53,321 nt of DNA from an uncultured Eubacteriales bacterium (GCA_900549225.1 URNP01000009.1:1-53321); one strand, 5' to 3'; shown: positions 18,680 to 28,943, counted from the stretch's first letter. Numbers and translations: made by a program. Notes: a model not told the origin generated them from the sequence alone.

Positions 18680-20385
18680 TGGCCAAAAGTGACTTTTCAA
18701 TGCAAAGCGTGAAAACGCTTTTCAGACTCGACCTTAAGTCGAGATACGGCATTTCTCAAGAGGAGGGACGCCTCAAGAAGTTGGCGCAGGCAGGCAACAT
18801 GCTGTTTTTCGTGCTCGTTTACGCCGTGCTTGTGGTGGGCATCTATTACCTCAGCAACGTGTTCGTCACGCGTTCGGGATTGAGAATCGAGTTTTTGGTT
18901 ATCATTGCGACGTTCACCATTACGCTCGCGACGATAATCGCAACGAGTACCGTCATAAAGAACCTATATCAGAACGGCGACAACGAAATGCTGTTGCGAT
19001 TCCCCGTCAGCGGCAAGGAGATTCTCGTTGCCAAGTCTGCGTATTGCTATTTGCACAATCTCGTGACTTGCTTGCTTACGATGCTCCCGTTCTACATTTC
19101 TTTCGGCATAGTGACCAACGCAGGCGTAGGCGACTATTTTGCGTATATCGGCATAGTGCTTTTGAGCACATTCTTGCCCTTCTTTATCGCAAACATAATC
19201 GCAGTGCCCGTCATGAAGGTAATGAACCTCGTCAAAAACCAATTCCTTTTGGTGCTTATATTCACCATAATCGTGGTTTGCGCGGTATTCGTGTTCTATC
19301 TCGTATCGCTCAGCAACGTGCTCAAGTACCTCAAGAATTCCAATCAAACGATATTCTCTGCGGATATGATAGCAAGGTATCAACACTTTGCGCAAAACGC
19401 CTATCCGTTCAAATGGTACGCGGAGATAGTCAACGGAATGAAGTACGCAGGCTTGTCATCGGGGCAGTACGCGCTTCGTTTCCTGTATATGCTTCTCATC
19501 AACGCAGTGTTCGGAGTGGGTGCTTATTTCGTGACCACCAGAGAGTATTACAAAACCATCTTGTACGGCATCGAAACGCAAAAAGCGTCCTTCAAAAAGA
19601 AAGTTAAGGACGTGCGCCGTCCCGTGTGGTACGCGCTTTTCAGACGTGAGTTCTATCTCATTTTGAGAAGTTTCAACTATTCCTTCCAATATTTCGCAAT
19701 GGCGTGCGCCGCGCCCGTAATGGTGTTTTTCTGCAACAGACTTGCGGCGACGATGGGCACCGAAAGCGTAGGCGCGAGCATTATGCCGGGTCTTACGCTC
19801 ATGGTCATCGTGATTTTCGTCACGATAATCGTATCTTTTGCGTCCACGTGCATTTCGAGGGAAGGCAATTGCTTCTACCACACCAAGATAATCCCCGTCA
19901 GTTACACCAATCAGATTTTGGTCAAATTCTTGCTTTACACGATGATAGGCACGATCTCGGTTGCGCTTTCGTGCGCGGTATCGGGCGGTTATTACACGAG
20001 CAAAGCGGGCGGTAATCTTCTCACGCCGCTTGACGTAGGCGCGATATTCGGCATTTCGGAAATGCTGGTCTTGGCTCTCACGTGCCTTAGTATGATCGCC
20101 GACATCAAATCGCCCACGTTCAACGTATCGGGTGACGGCGAACTCGTAGCGGCAAACAAAAACGTCGCGCTCGCCCTCATCCTCGGCATCGTGACGGCAA
20201 TCGCATACGGACTTTTCACAATGTTGTTCAGTTTCTTCCCGTTCTCGATCGGCAGCGTTCAGATCGGCGGAAACATGAACGCGATATATCTTATTCTGAG
20301 CATAGTCACGCTGTTGTTGCTTGCAGGCTCTCTTGCAGGGTTGTTTGTCAATCTCAACAAGCGTTATCAGAAGATCGTTCCGTAA
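18679..20385 (+). CDS. ABC-2-type exporter permease
   Basis: A 568-residue membrane protein with about 12 hydrophobic segments arranged in two halves (segments near residues 35-55, 65-85, 115-140, 150-175, 190-215, 270-290, then 350-370, 385-410, 435-460, 475-495, 515-545). The charged loop after the sixth contains FRREFYLILRSFNY, an interface-like segment that begins the second half. Substrate cannot be read. Translationally coupled to the ATPase (TAATG overlap) and followed after 21 bases by two large anchored proteins, which are the natural partners or cargo. Confidence 0.85.
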   Translation: MAKSDFSMQSVKTLFRLDLKSRYGISQEEGRLKKLAQAGNMLFFVLVYAVLVVGIYYLSNVFVTRSGLRIEFLVIIATFTITLATIIATSTVIKNLYQNGDNEMLLRFPVSGKEILVAKSAYCYLHNLVTCLLTMLPFYISFGIVTNAGVGDYFAYIGIVLLSTFLPFFIANIIAVPVMKVMNLVKNQFLLVLIFTIIVVCAVFVFYLVSLSNVLKYLKNSNQTIFSADMIARYQHFAQNAYPFKWYAEIVNGMKYAGLSSGQYALRFLYMLLINAVFGVGAYFVTTREYYKTILYGIETQKASFKKKVKDVRRPVWYALFRREFYLILRSFNYSFQYFAMACAAPVMVFFCNRLAATMGTESVGASIMPGLTLMVIVIFVTIIVSFASTCISREGNCFYHTKIIPVSYTNQILVKFLLYTMIGTISVALSCAVSGGYYTSKAGGNLLTPLDVGAIFGISEMLVLALTCLSMIADIKSPTFNVSGDGELVAANKNVALALILGIVTAIAYGLFTMLFSFFPFSIGSVQIGGNMNAIYLILSIVTLLLLAGSLAGLFVNLNKRYQKIVP

Positions 20386-20406
20386 TAGAAATAGGAAATT
20401 CGCATT

Positions 20407-23349
20407 ATGAAAAAAGTGATGATAGGTATACTGATTCTTATACCGATTATTATACTTCTCGTCGTTGCGATGGTTTCCACGATCGTATCGGCGCAAGCGC
20501 ATGTTGCAGTAGAAAATATAGAGTTAAAGTATAAGGATTCAGAAAGCACCATATATGAATTGTCACTCACACTTGAAGAAGTGGCAAACAAAACGATCAA
20601 TCTCAAAGATTATCTCGACGTCGTCGTATATCCGCAGAAGGCGAACAATTACACGATAGAGTGGACGATATCGGGCGACGTGACCTACACGGATGAGGAG
20701 TACTACGATTTATACAAGAAGTACCTCGAAGATCCCGATTCGTACGAAAGGGTATATCCTGCGGCAACGTTCGTTGACGAAGGCGGCAGAGAAGTGACGT
20801 CCAACACGTCGGGCGATCTTATGATCGGCTCTTACTGCACCTTTACGGTGAGGGTAGTTGCCGAAAACGTCAGCAAGATCCTGAGCGTAAAAGTGGTCGG
20901 CTACGACGTCAAGCGCGTGGAATTGCGCGCGCAAAGCGGCAACGGCACGCTTGAAGTGGGCGAGTCGGTACGCTTGCTTGCGTCCTACACTCCAATTGAC
21001 AGCATCGTAAGCAAGACGGAATGGACGAGTTCCGATCCCGCCGTCGCAACCGTTGACAAAAACGGCGTCGTCACGGCAAAAAGCCAAGGCGTAGCCACTA
21101 TAACTCACGGCGCAAGCGTGTATTCGACGGGTGAAAACGTCGAAGGCGCTTTTGAAGTGACGGTAAATTCCAACGGCGCAAGCACACGCTACGGTCTTAC
21201 GATCGTGACGAGCAAATCCACGCTTACTCTTTCGGAGATAGGCGTGAGTGCAGACGCGGTTGCAAAAGACGGATGCACGATAAGCGATGGCAAAATCACG
21301 CTCACCAAGAGCGTTGCAAGCATATCGGTCGGAGGCAAAACGCTCGTCATCGAGAAGTGTGATCCCGACGATATCGAGATTCAAAACCGATCTTTCTACG
21401 AGAATAAAGAAGACGGCTACGTCCTTGCGGTCGGAGAGCAAACCTTGTCGCTCAACGTGATTTGGGCGGATATGACCAATGAAATCGCAATCGAAGGCGC
21501 TCAGTGGTCGTCCAACGACGAGAGCGTTGCGACGGTAGACTCGCTAGGCAACGTAAAAGGCGTATCGAGCGGCATCGCGACGATAACGGTGACTCTCAAC
21601 GGAAAGAGCGCAAGAATCGTAATAAACGTACAGACCAAACTTGCGTCGGTGCAACTTCGCACGTCGGACGCGTCGCTTGCCGTCGGACTTGCAAGAGAAA
21701 CGGTGTTTGCAAGTCAGAGATTTGAAAATCCGACCGCCGTCAGAAGCGACTCAACGTTGATTCCCAACAGAGTATCGATTATCGTGCAAGGCGAAAAGGA
21801 AGGCGCAACCGAGGAAGAACTCGCCCTGTTCTATTCCGCTTACAGATTCGAGATAATCGAGGGCGGAGAGTACGCCTTTTTCGACGAAAACAATCACAAT
21901 CAACTCGTATTCAAAGACGGTGCGCTAGAAGGTAAAGGCAAACAGCGTATTGTCGTGAGAGTCAGCGCAAAGTATCCCAAATACGAGGGATTGAGCAAGT
22001 TCACCACGCAGGAAGTCACGATCAACGCTATTTACGGCGTTGCGGTGTCGAGCGTCGACGAAATCGAAGTTGCGGCGCAAATGCAGAAAGCATATGTCAA
22101 AGAGCGTGCCAAAGACGGCAGCGTATTGTTTGAAATCAAAAACGAAAACAACGGCAACACGTACAAGTCGTTGACCGATCAATATTCGGATTCCACGTAT
22201 GCAATCTGTTTCGAGGACAATATCGGCTACACCATAGCCGAGCAAGGCGAACATCTCGTAGGTCCGCAAGACAGACTCACGTTCTACGGCGACGTATACG
22301 GCAACAATCATATGCTTTCCACCGAAAGCAACCAACTTGACCGCACACAAAAACTCATGCGTATATCGTGGTCCAACGTGACCATGTCCAACCTCGTTAT
22401 GCGTCTCAACAGTCCCATCGACGACAAGGAAATCAGTTCGGCAAAGGACACGCAGGTTTTCACGGGCATCGTCGGCATCATCGGCAGCGGAGACGATTGG
22501 ATGAAATATCGTCTTGAAAACGTCAGAGTGGAGTATTGTATACTCGAAAACGCAAGAGAAGTCATCAACGTGGACAACTCGGACGTAACGTTTGACGGTT
22601 GCGTGGTACGCAATATCGCATATGCGGCAATCGTTACGCAAGTGAAGTTCTACAGCAGAGAGGACGAAGAGGGCATTTATTATCCCGTATATTCGCACAT
22701 AGCGATGAACAACTTCGTGTTCTCCAACACGCTTGGCTCGATAATGATCATCAAGCACGAAAACTTCACTATGGACGGAGAAAACTATCGTTTCGTTGAC
22801 GGAAACAAGAAGGACGACGAGAGCGGAGAACTTGCCGCGGCAAACGAGAAGTGGTATCTTGACAATCTCTACTCCAAAGGCGCGCATTTCACCCTCGATC
22901 AGACGGGCTTCCTCGACGCATACAACTGGCAACCCATTTCGAGTGCGGAACTGTTCAGTGTGGGCAAGGTTGGCAACGTCAACGTAGACGATCTCATCAA
23001 AAACGTCAGCGACTCGGTTGCACGAAGCAACTCCTTCTTCAAAGACAGATGCATCGTTGACAGCGACGACGTGTGCTGGATTCACATTGCGTTCGCATGC
23101 ATAGGCATAACGAGCGGATTCAACGTGGAAAAGACTTATCCGCAAATCAATCTGCAAGACAAACGTTTCAGTTACGCCAATACCGGTGATATCAAAATAG
23201 AGTCTAAGAGTATGCTCGGAAGAGTCGGCGAGAGTTTCTTGCAACAGGCAAATGCAGGCATTTGGGGATATGACAACACGCAAAACATACAACCCACGAC
23301 GAAATATATCATCAACGACGCATTCATCGATAGACTGCACTCAAGATAA
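20407..23349 (+). CDS. Membrane-anchored Big_2/beta-helix surface protein, paralog A
   Basis: A 980-residue protein. Residues 1-30 form an N-terminal membrane anchor with no cleavage site I trust (MKKVMIGILILIPIIILLVV). Residues ~165-260 and ~340-420 are Big_2 Ig-like domains (GESVRLLASYTP, WSSNDESVATVDSLGNVKGV). From about 600 the sequence has short repeated strands typical of a right-handed beta-helix (FYGDVYGNNHML, WSNVTMSNLVMR, VEYCILENAREVINVDNSDVTFDGCVVRN). AGGAAATT precedes the start. Its neighbour at 23359 is a full-length paralog. Cell-surface binding or polymer recognition is plausible; no catalytic motif is visible. Confidence 0.8.
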   Translation: MKKVMIGILILIPIIILLVVAMVSTIVSAQAHVAVENIELKYKDSESTIYELSLTLEEVANKTINLKDYLDVVVYPQKANNYTIEWTISGDVTYTDEEYYDLYKKYLEDPDSYERVYPAATFVDEGGREVTSNTSGDLMIGSYCTFTVRVVAENVSKILSVKVVGYDVKRVELRAQSGNGTLEVGESVRLLASYTPIDSIVSKTEWTSSDPAVATVDKNGVVTAKSQGVATITHGASVYSTGENVEGAFEVTVNSNGASTRYGLTIVTSKSTLTLSEIGVSADAVAKDGCTISDGKITLTKSVASISVGGKTLVIEKCDPDDIEIQNRSFYENKEDGYVLAVGEQTLSLNVIWADMTNEIAIEGAQWSSNDESVATVDSLGNVKGVSSGIATITVTLNGKSARIVINVQTKLASVQLRTSDASLAVGLARETVFASQRFENPTAVRSDSTLIPNRVSIIVQGEKEGATEEELALFYSAYRFEIIEGGEYAFFDENNHNQLVFKDGALEGKGKQRIVVRVSAKYPKYEGLSKFTTQEVTINAIYGVAVSSVDEIEVAAQMQKAYVKERAKDGSVLFEIKNENNGNTYKSLTDQYSDSTYAICFEDNIGYTIAEQGEHLVGPQDRLTFYGDVYGNNHMLSTESNQLDRTQKLMRISWSNVTMSNLVMRLNSPIDDKEISSAKDTQVFTGIVGIIGSGDDWMKYRLENVRVEYCILENAREVINVDNSDVTFDGCVVRNIAYAAIVTQVKFYSREDEEGIYYPVYSHIAMNNFVFSNTLGSIMIIKHENFTMDGENYRFVDGNKKDDESGELAAANEKWYLDNLYSKGAHFTLDQTGFLDAYNWQPISSAELFSVGKVGNVNVDDLIKNVSDSVARSNSFFKDRCIVDSDDVCWIHIAFACIGITSGFNVEKTYPQINLQDKRFSYANTGDIKIESKSMLGRVGESFLQQANAGIWGYDNTQNIQPTTKYIINDAFIDRLHSR

Positions 23350-23358
23350 GGTGACTTT

Positions 23359-26300
23359 ATGAAAAAAGTAATGATAGGAATCTTAATTCTCATTCCGATC
23401 ATCATTTTGTTGGTCGTGGCGCTTGTGTCCGTCATAGTGTCGGTCAACGCTCATATTGCCGTCGAGGACCTGCAGTTGAGATACAAGGATTCGGAAAGAA
23501 CGGTTTACGATTTACAAATTTCTCTGTCGGACGCGACAAACGTCAATATCTACGATTACGTCAGCGTCAAGATTCTCCCCGAAAAAGCCACCGACAAAAC
23601 GGTTGAATGGCAGATCGTAGGCGACGTGGCGTACACGGATACCGAGTATGAGAAAAACAGAATCGCATATCTTGCCAAGTACGATCCGCTCATTGCGGAA
23701 CTTGAAAGAGAGTATCCCAATTTCTCCACGCAAGAAAGAATCAACGCCTACAATATCGCAAAGGGCAAGTATTACAAGGACATGTCGCTTCTTCTCGACG
23801 AAATGGCGAGCATCCTCATCGGAAGAGTGCGCCCGGCAGTTGCGTTCGTAGACGATCATGGCAATGAAGTCGAGTCCAACACCACGGGCAAGATGATGAT
23901 CAGTTCGTATTGCAAATTCACCGTGCGCGCACAGGCCGAAACAGTCTCCAAGATTTTGACCGTAACCGTGATCGGCTACGACGTCGAAAGAGTGGAATTG
24001 AGCGTTTCAGAGGATTCTTCAACGACGCTCGGCGTTGGTGAATCGATGCGCTTGCTTGCGTCCTACACCCCGATTGACAGCATCGTCAACAAAACCAAGT
24101 GGGAAGTCAAGTCCGGAAGCGACGTCGTCAGAGTTGACCAAAACGGCGTCGTAACCGCAATCAAAGAAGGCACGGCAACCGTAGGCTTGCTTGCCAGCGT
24201 GTATTCCACCGAATCGAAAAATCAAATTCAATACGTCGAAGGCACGATAGACGTCACAGTCGAGCAGAAGGGCGCAAGCGCACTCTTCGGCGAGAGGGTG
24301 TTGACAAGCCAAAGACGATTCACCTCGGCGGAACTCGGGCTCGTTGCCGCCGTCAAATCGATTGTCGGCGCAAGCGTGGATTCACTCGGCAATATCGTTA
24401 TGGACGAGGGCGTGAACAGGGCGGTAATCACCGACGCCAACGGCAACACGCTCACCGTCGAAATCTGCGGTGCCGACGAAGTCGTCTTGAAAAACTCCGA
24501 ATTTTACGGCAGTGAAAGCGGCTATATTCTTGCCGTGGGCGAAAACGTGCTCGACCTCGATCTCGAGTGGGCGGATATGCTCAAAGCCACAGCACTTGAA
24601 AACGTTCAATGGACGTCGTCGGATACGAGCGTAGCCACCGTTGACCAAAACGGAGAAGTCAAGGGCGTTTCGAGCGGCCTTGCAACCGTCACCGCAACGG
24701 TAAACGGAAAGTCCGTAAGCATCACTCTCAACGTGCAGAAAAAACTCACGATGATACAACTTCGCACCTCGGACGCGTCGCTTGCAATCGGCATTGCGCG
24801 TGAAACCGTGTTTGCAAGCGAAAAGTATCTCGACGTCAAAATCGGCAACGCAAAGACGGCAAACGGCACTCTCATCGTCGTTCAGGGACAACCCGAAAAC
24901 GCAACGGATGCGGAACTTGTGGCGTTCTATTCAAACTACAACTTTGAAATCGTAGAAGGCAAAGACTTCGCCCATATGGACGCGTCCGTTCGCAACAGAG
25001 TCGTTTTCACCAACGCAATGGAAGGGCTCGGCAAGCAGAAAGTCGTCGTCAAAGTCAGCGCAAAATATCCCAAATACGAGAGTATGACCAGATTCACCAC
25101 CGAAGAGGTCACCCTCAACGTCGTTTACGGCGTAGCGGTGAGAAATATCGACGAATTGACGCAAGCAAGCAAAGATCAGGAAGCGTACGCAAAGGCAGAG
25201 GACAATATTCTCAATCCCGACGGCAAAGAGGTTTGGCGACTCCAAAACGGCGACGACACTTACGTCGTACGCAACGCAAAAACCTCCAAACAGACTTACG
25301 CAATCTGTTTTGAAGACAATTGTGCCTACACTCCCGAATACGACGAGAACGGCGAAATAGTTGCCAACGTGACTTGGTCCAACTTCATTCGCTTCTACGG
25401 CAACGTTTACGGCAACAACCATATGCTCTCGGCAAAACGAGGACAAGTTGATTCCTACCTCATCGGCATCAATTGGGACGGAATAACGATTTCCAACCTC
25501 GTTATGAGAGCCAACGATATCGGCGACAATTCCGAAATCACCGATGCCGAAGACACTCAAACGTTCAAGGGCAACATTGTAGACGTCGAGTATGGCGATG
25601 ACAGACTCGTTGATTTGCGTTTTGAGTACTGCATTTTTGAAAACTCGAGACAGGGCGTAACAACCTACAATGCCGATATCGAATACGACGGTTGCATTAT
25701 GCGCAATATGGTTGAATGCGCAATGTACATCCCTCAAAGAATACAATATGACGAGTCCAAAGACGAGTATCGTCCGTGGTACTCGCACATAAAACTCAAC
25801 AACTTCATATGCTCCAACACGCTCGGCACGCTCATGTCAATCACCTACGAGTCATACACCGTCACGAGCGGCAAGACGGGCAGATTCGTCAAAGACGACC
25901 TCAAAGCAAACGAGCAGTACTTCCTCGACACGTTCTACAAGGACGGCATCAACTGCGTCGTCACGCAAACGGGCTTCCTCGACGCGTACAACTGGCAGGA
26001 TATCGACAACGCAAAACTCATTGACGTAGGTGAAGACGGAATCAACAACGCCATCGGCACTATGTTCGGCAACCTCGTCAGAGAAAATTCTGCGTTCAAC
26101 GACTATAGGTATGCAGCCGACAACGGCAAAACCTACATGCATGTCGCGTTCATCGTTTCAGGCATTCATTTCTCAAGCGGAATCAGAAACGCCCCGACTT
26201 ATCTCGAACTCGATATGAACGATCCGAACTACAATTGCTTTGACAGCACCACTCTCAAGGAAGAGAAGAACGCAAGCAGCAATATGGCAGTCAGATTGTT

Positions 26301-26418
26301 GAAGACCATACCCATCAAGTTGTACGGTTACAAGAACAACGCTCCCATCACGCCGAGTTCTACTTATCAACTCAACAACGCCTTGATTGACAGAATTCAC
26401 AATTACGGCAAATCCTGA
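23359..26418 (+). CDS. Membrane-anchored Big_2/beta-helix surface protein, paralog B
   Basis: A 1019-residue paralog of the preceding protein, collinear throughout: the first 20 residues are identical, and GESMRLLASYTPIDSIVNKT, TSDASLAIGIARETVFAS and YGNNHMLS recur. It differs by an extra ~40-residue charged helical insert at about 95-150 (EKNRIAYLAKYDPLIAELER..), absent from paralog A. The beta-helix-like region again spans about 640-850, and a conserved VTQTGFLDAYNWQ block follows. AAGGTGA precedes the start; 9 bases separate it from paralog A. Tandem duplication is clear; function unknown. Confidence 0.8.
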   Translation: MKKVMIGILILIPIIILLVVALVSVIVSVNAHIAVEDLQLRYKDSERTVYDLQISLSDATNVNIYDYVSVKILPEKATDKTVEWQIVGDVAYTDTEYEKNRIAYLAKYDPLIAELEREYPNFSTQERINAYNIAKGKYYKDMSLLLDEMASILIGRVRPAVAFVDDHGNEVESNTTGKMMISSYCKFTVRAQAETVSKILTVTVIGYDVERVELSVSEDSSTTLGVGESMRLLASYTPIDSIVNKTKWEVKSGSDVVRVDQNGVVTAIKEGTATVGLLASVYSTESKNQIQYVEGTIDVTVEQKGASALFGERVLTSQRRFTSAELGLVAAVKSIVGASVDSLGNIVMDEGVNRAVITDANGNTLTVEICGADEVVLKNSEFYGSESGYILAVGENVLDLDLEWADMLKATALENVQWTSSDTSVATVDQNGEVKGVSSGLATVTATVNGKSVSITLNVQKKLTMIQLRTSDASLAIGIARETVFASEKYLDVKIGNAKTANGTLIVVQGQPENATDAELVAFYSNYNFEIVEGKDFAHMDASVRNRVVFTNAMEGLGKQKVVVKVSAKYPKYESMTRFTTEEVTLNVVYGVAVRNIDELTQASKDQEAYAKAEDNILNPDGKEVWRLQNGDDTYVVRNAKTSKQTYAICFEDNCAYTPEYDENGEIVANVTWSNFIRFYGNVYGNNHMLSAKRGQVDSYLIGINWDGITISNLVMRANDIGDNSEITDAEDTQTFKGNIVDVEYGDDRLVDLRFEYCIFENSRQGVTTYNADIEYDGCIMRNMVECAMYIPQRIQYDESKDEYRPWYSHIKLNNFICSNTLGTLMSITYESYTVTSGKTGRFVKDDLKANEQYFLDTFYKDGINCVVTQTGFLDAYNWQDIDNAKLIDVGEDGINNAIGTMFGNLVRENSAFNDYRYAADNGKTYMHVAFIVSGIHFSSGIRNAPTYLELDMNDPNYNCFDSTTLKEEKNASSNMAVRLLKTIPIKLYGYKNNAPITPSSTYQLNNALIDRIHNYGKS

Positions 26419-26555
26419 CGAGCGTTAAAAGAATTCTCAAATTAATCGCAATCGTCAAGACAAACGAAATTCATTCGTCACGCCGTATCGGTTCAAAGCA
26501 AAAGATAATCGCGGTTTCCGTTTGTCGCACAAAAGCATAAGACACTACAAAAAAA

Positions 26556-26590
26556 AAGGCCCTCACGCCACTGCGTGAGAGCCTTTTATA
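26556..26590. terminator. Terminator between the Big_2 operon and GH16 gene
   Basis: AAGGCCCTCACGC-cactg-CGTGAGAGCCTT flanked by A and T runs; serves both converging units. Confidence 0.85.
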
Positions 26591-26595
26591 TTTCG

Positions 26596-27495
26596 TCAAA
26601 ACGGACGCTTCGAGTATACGGCAACATAATCTACAAGGAAGTCAACGGGAAAAGTTCCTTCGGGATTTTTCGTCAATCCGTTTGCAAAGACGAAGGGAGG
26701 TTTCGTTGCCACGCCGTTTGCGCCGCCCACTTCAACGGACAAGAAAAGATATCCCGTTTGCACCGTTGAGATATATTGTGCGTCGGCAATCTCATACACG
26801 AGTTGTCTGTCAAAGTAGAAGCGATAATAATCTTTCGTCCAGTCTAGTCCGAACGTATGCCACCCGTCGTATATGCTCACGTTTGTCGACGACAAGTTCC
26901 TGTTGGAGTTGACGAGGTTTTCTTGTTTTATATACTTGTCATGATAATCGCCCACGTGCACTGCGCATTGATACGTGTCCTTGCCTTTTGGAATCGTATC
27001 GCCGAGCGTCTTTGGATTATAGTAGGGCGATTCCATAATATCGATTTCCGCTCCCGCAACTCTCACGTCGCTCGACGGAGTCGGCATCGTTTTGGGCATC
27101 AGCCAAAATGCAGACCAGATTCCGCTTGCTTTGGGGAGGTAGCATCTTGCCTCGTAATATCCGAACACTCTTTCAAAGTTGCTCATCGTGTCGATAGCAC
27201 CCGAAAAGTACGTTCCGTCTTTTTCCACCGTGCGCAGCACCAAATTGCCGTCCTCGACAAACGCTTGCTCACTGTCCCAATATCCGCCTTTGCGAATTTC
27301 GTGATGCACGTTCCAAACGTCCGTGTCGAGTTCTTCCTCAAAGTCGTCAAAGAACACTCTGAGTTCCGCGTTGTCGTTGTCAACCGCGCGCCGCGTCTTG
27401 CCTTCGTATTCGTCGTCGCACGCAACGAGTGTCACGCCGGAAATCAAAAACGCTATTGCCAGCGCCAGCGCAATCATCATTCTTCTTTTGTTCAT
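26596..27495 (-). CDS. GH16 family glycoside hydrolase lipoprotein
   Basis: A 299-residue exported hydrolase. The signal peptide ends in lipobox LVAC (Cys26), so it should be lipid-anchored. The GH16 jelly-roll shows FGYYEARCYLPKASGIWSAFW and the catalytic motif AEIDIME (Glu150 nucleophile, Asp152, Glu155 acid/base), followed by GWHTFGLDWTKDYYRFYFD and FPVDFLVDYVAVY. GH16 members cleave beta-1,3(4)-glucans, agarose-type galactans or xyloglucan; substrate is not fixed by what I see. It may act with the neighbouring esterase on plant polysaccharide, though they are separated by about 500 bases and not an obvious operon. Confidence 0.92.
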   Translation of the reverse strand: MNKRRMMIALALAIAFLISGVTLVACDDEYEGKTRRAVDNDNAELRVFFDDFEEELDTDVWNVHHEIRKGGYWDSEQAFVEDGNLVLRTVEKDGTYFSGAIDTMSNFERVFGYYEARCYLPKASGIWSAFWLMPKTMPTPSSDVRVAGAEIDIMESPYYNPKTLGDTIPKGKDTYQCAVHVGDYHDKYIKQENLVNSNRNLSSTNVSIYDGWHTFGLDWTKDYYRFYFDRQLVYEIADAQYISTVQTGYLFLSVEVGGANGVATKPPFVFANGLTKNPEGTFPVDFLVDYVAVYSKRPF

Positions 27496-27995
27496 AATTT
27501 CCCTCGTTCGTTTTATACGTTTATTTTATAAAATATTTTCCTCAAAGTCAATGCCGAATCTCAAACGCCGACTTCCTTTGAAACAAAATGCTCGCTTGCC
27601 TCAAGTCGCAAAAACTTCAACCACAAAATCCGCCTCAAATTGCGCCGTCGAAGCAAAAAATTCCCCACTTCCGATAGCAAATCAAAAAAACTATAAAAAA
27701 CGGGCATTTTTTTGCGTTTTTTTGCATTTTCTAGTTTCGATTTTTGATATAAATATCGAATTTTTGACATTGAAATCAAACAAATCGTCCGTTTTTACAA
27801 GAAAAGAGGATTGCTTTTTTCGCAAAAAATCAATACAAATTCCACAAAATGCAATATAAACCGCACAATGCAATACAAACTCCGCAAAATACAATATAAA
27901 CGCCGCAAAATACAATATAAACGCCGCAAAAAAAATCAATATAAATTAAAAATCGCGCAAGTACGCCTCGCTTTTCGATATTCTAAATGGGTGTT
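27496..27995. other. Intergenic AT-rich stretch with short tandem repeats
   Basis: About 500 bases without a supportable gene between the GH16 and esterase genes. It is A/T-rich and holds a 20-21-bp tandem array at 27843-27950; the open frames crossing it are lysine/asparagine-rich and look like chance. Confidence 0.6.
27843..27950 (+). repeat. Degenerate 20-21-bp tandem repeats
   Basis: About five units of CCGCAAAATACAATATAAAC type (starts near 27843, 27863, 27883, 27904, 27925). The two central units are identical; the outer ones have diverged. Confidence 0.8.
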
Positions 27996-28943
27996 TTACT
28001 TTTTGAAGATTAGTTGTACAAAGTCGTACAGAGCGTTTCTCCAAACGCTCGGCGCATGTCCGCCCATATATATTTTGCTCAAATGCTTGATATTATTTTC
28101 TGAAAGTTTGCTGTCAATATGGGGGTAGAAAAGTCCCGTCATCGTGTCCATATTGCCGATTGCAAGCATTAGAACGCTGAAATTCTTGCCTTTTTCGTAT
28201 TTGAAGTCCGGCACGGTCGTATCAGTTGAAATCGCTTTATCTCCGAATCCCGACGGTGAAAACGCTCCTACGTAATTGAAATAATCTTGATACGCAAACG
28301 CAGTGAGCAACGTTTCTCTTCCGCCCATAGAAAAACCTGCAATCGCAGTGTTTCCACGGCCCGTAAGGGTAGAATAGTTGGCATTTATATACGGCATAAG
28401 CGAATTTACGAGTTCTTCGCCCGTTTTGTCGAACATTTCAAAGTATTCTGTGCTTGTCCAACTCGGCACTTTTCCATTCGTTATGTTGCTGTCAACCGCC
28501 ACGATTATCATCTCTCGCACGCCTTTGTCAACGTGAAGGTTTTGCACCACGTATTTTGCGCTGCAACTGTCGTTCCAATACTTATAATCGCACGACATAC
28601 CGTGTAAAAGGTACAAAACAGGGTATTTTTTGCTTGAATCGTAGTTTGCAGGCAGTGTGACAAGTGCCTTTCTGTCGGTGTCGGTGACGTTTGAATGATA
28701 GGTTATTTCAACGTCCTCACCGTAGGTGTAGCCCTCTTTTTGCTCGTAAAACTTCGCTTGCGGCTTATCGGTATCGTCCGTATCGTCGGAATCGTCGGGT
28801 ACATCCGGCGTATTGGGTGTATCGGGCGTGTTTGGATTGTCAGGCTTGTCGGGAGTGTTGTCGTTGCACGCAAAAAGCAGACAACACGTCAAACATATTG
28901 TCAAAACCAAAACGATAAATCCGAAAATTCTTTTCTTGGTCAT
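27996..28943 (-). CDS. CE1-like esterase lipoprotein (esterase D family)
   Basis: A 315-residue alpha/beta-hydrolase. Signal peptide with lipobox LFAC (Cys26), then an Asp/Pro/Thr-rich linker at about 27-61 that should project the domain from the membrane. The hydrolase domain has VLYLLHGMSCD (oxyanion region), nucleophile Ser205 in AGFSMGG, and a late His in GGHAPSVW. The pattern is that of feruloyl/acetyl-xylan esterases and the XynZ esterase domain. The start at 28943 follows GGAGC and gives a proper signal peptide. Likely de-esterifies plant cell-wall polysaccharide. Confidence 0.88.
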   Translation of the reverse strand: MTKKRIFGFIVLVLTICLTCCLLFACNDNTPDKPDNPNTPDTPNTPDVPDDSDDTDDTDKPQAKFYEQKEGYTYGEDVEITYHSNVTDTDRKALVTLPANYDSSKKYPVLYLLHGMSCDYKYWNDSCSAKYVVQNLHVDKGVREMIIVAVDSNITNGKVPSWTSTEYFEMFDKTGEELVNSLMPYINANYSTLTGRGNTAIAGFSMGGRETLLTAFAYQDYFNYVGAFSPSGFGDKAISTDTTVPDFKYEKGKNFSVLMLAIGNMDTMTGLFYPHIDSKLSENNIKHLSKIYMGGHAPSVWRNALYDFVQLIFKK

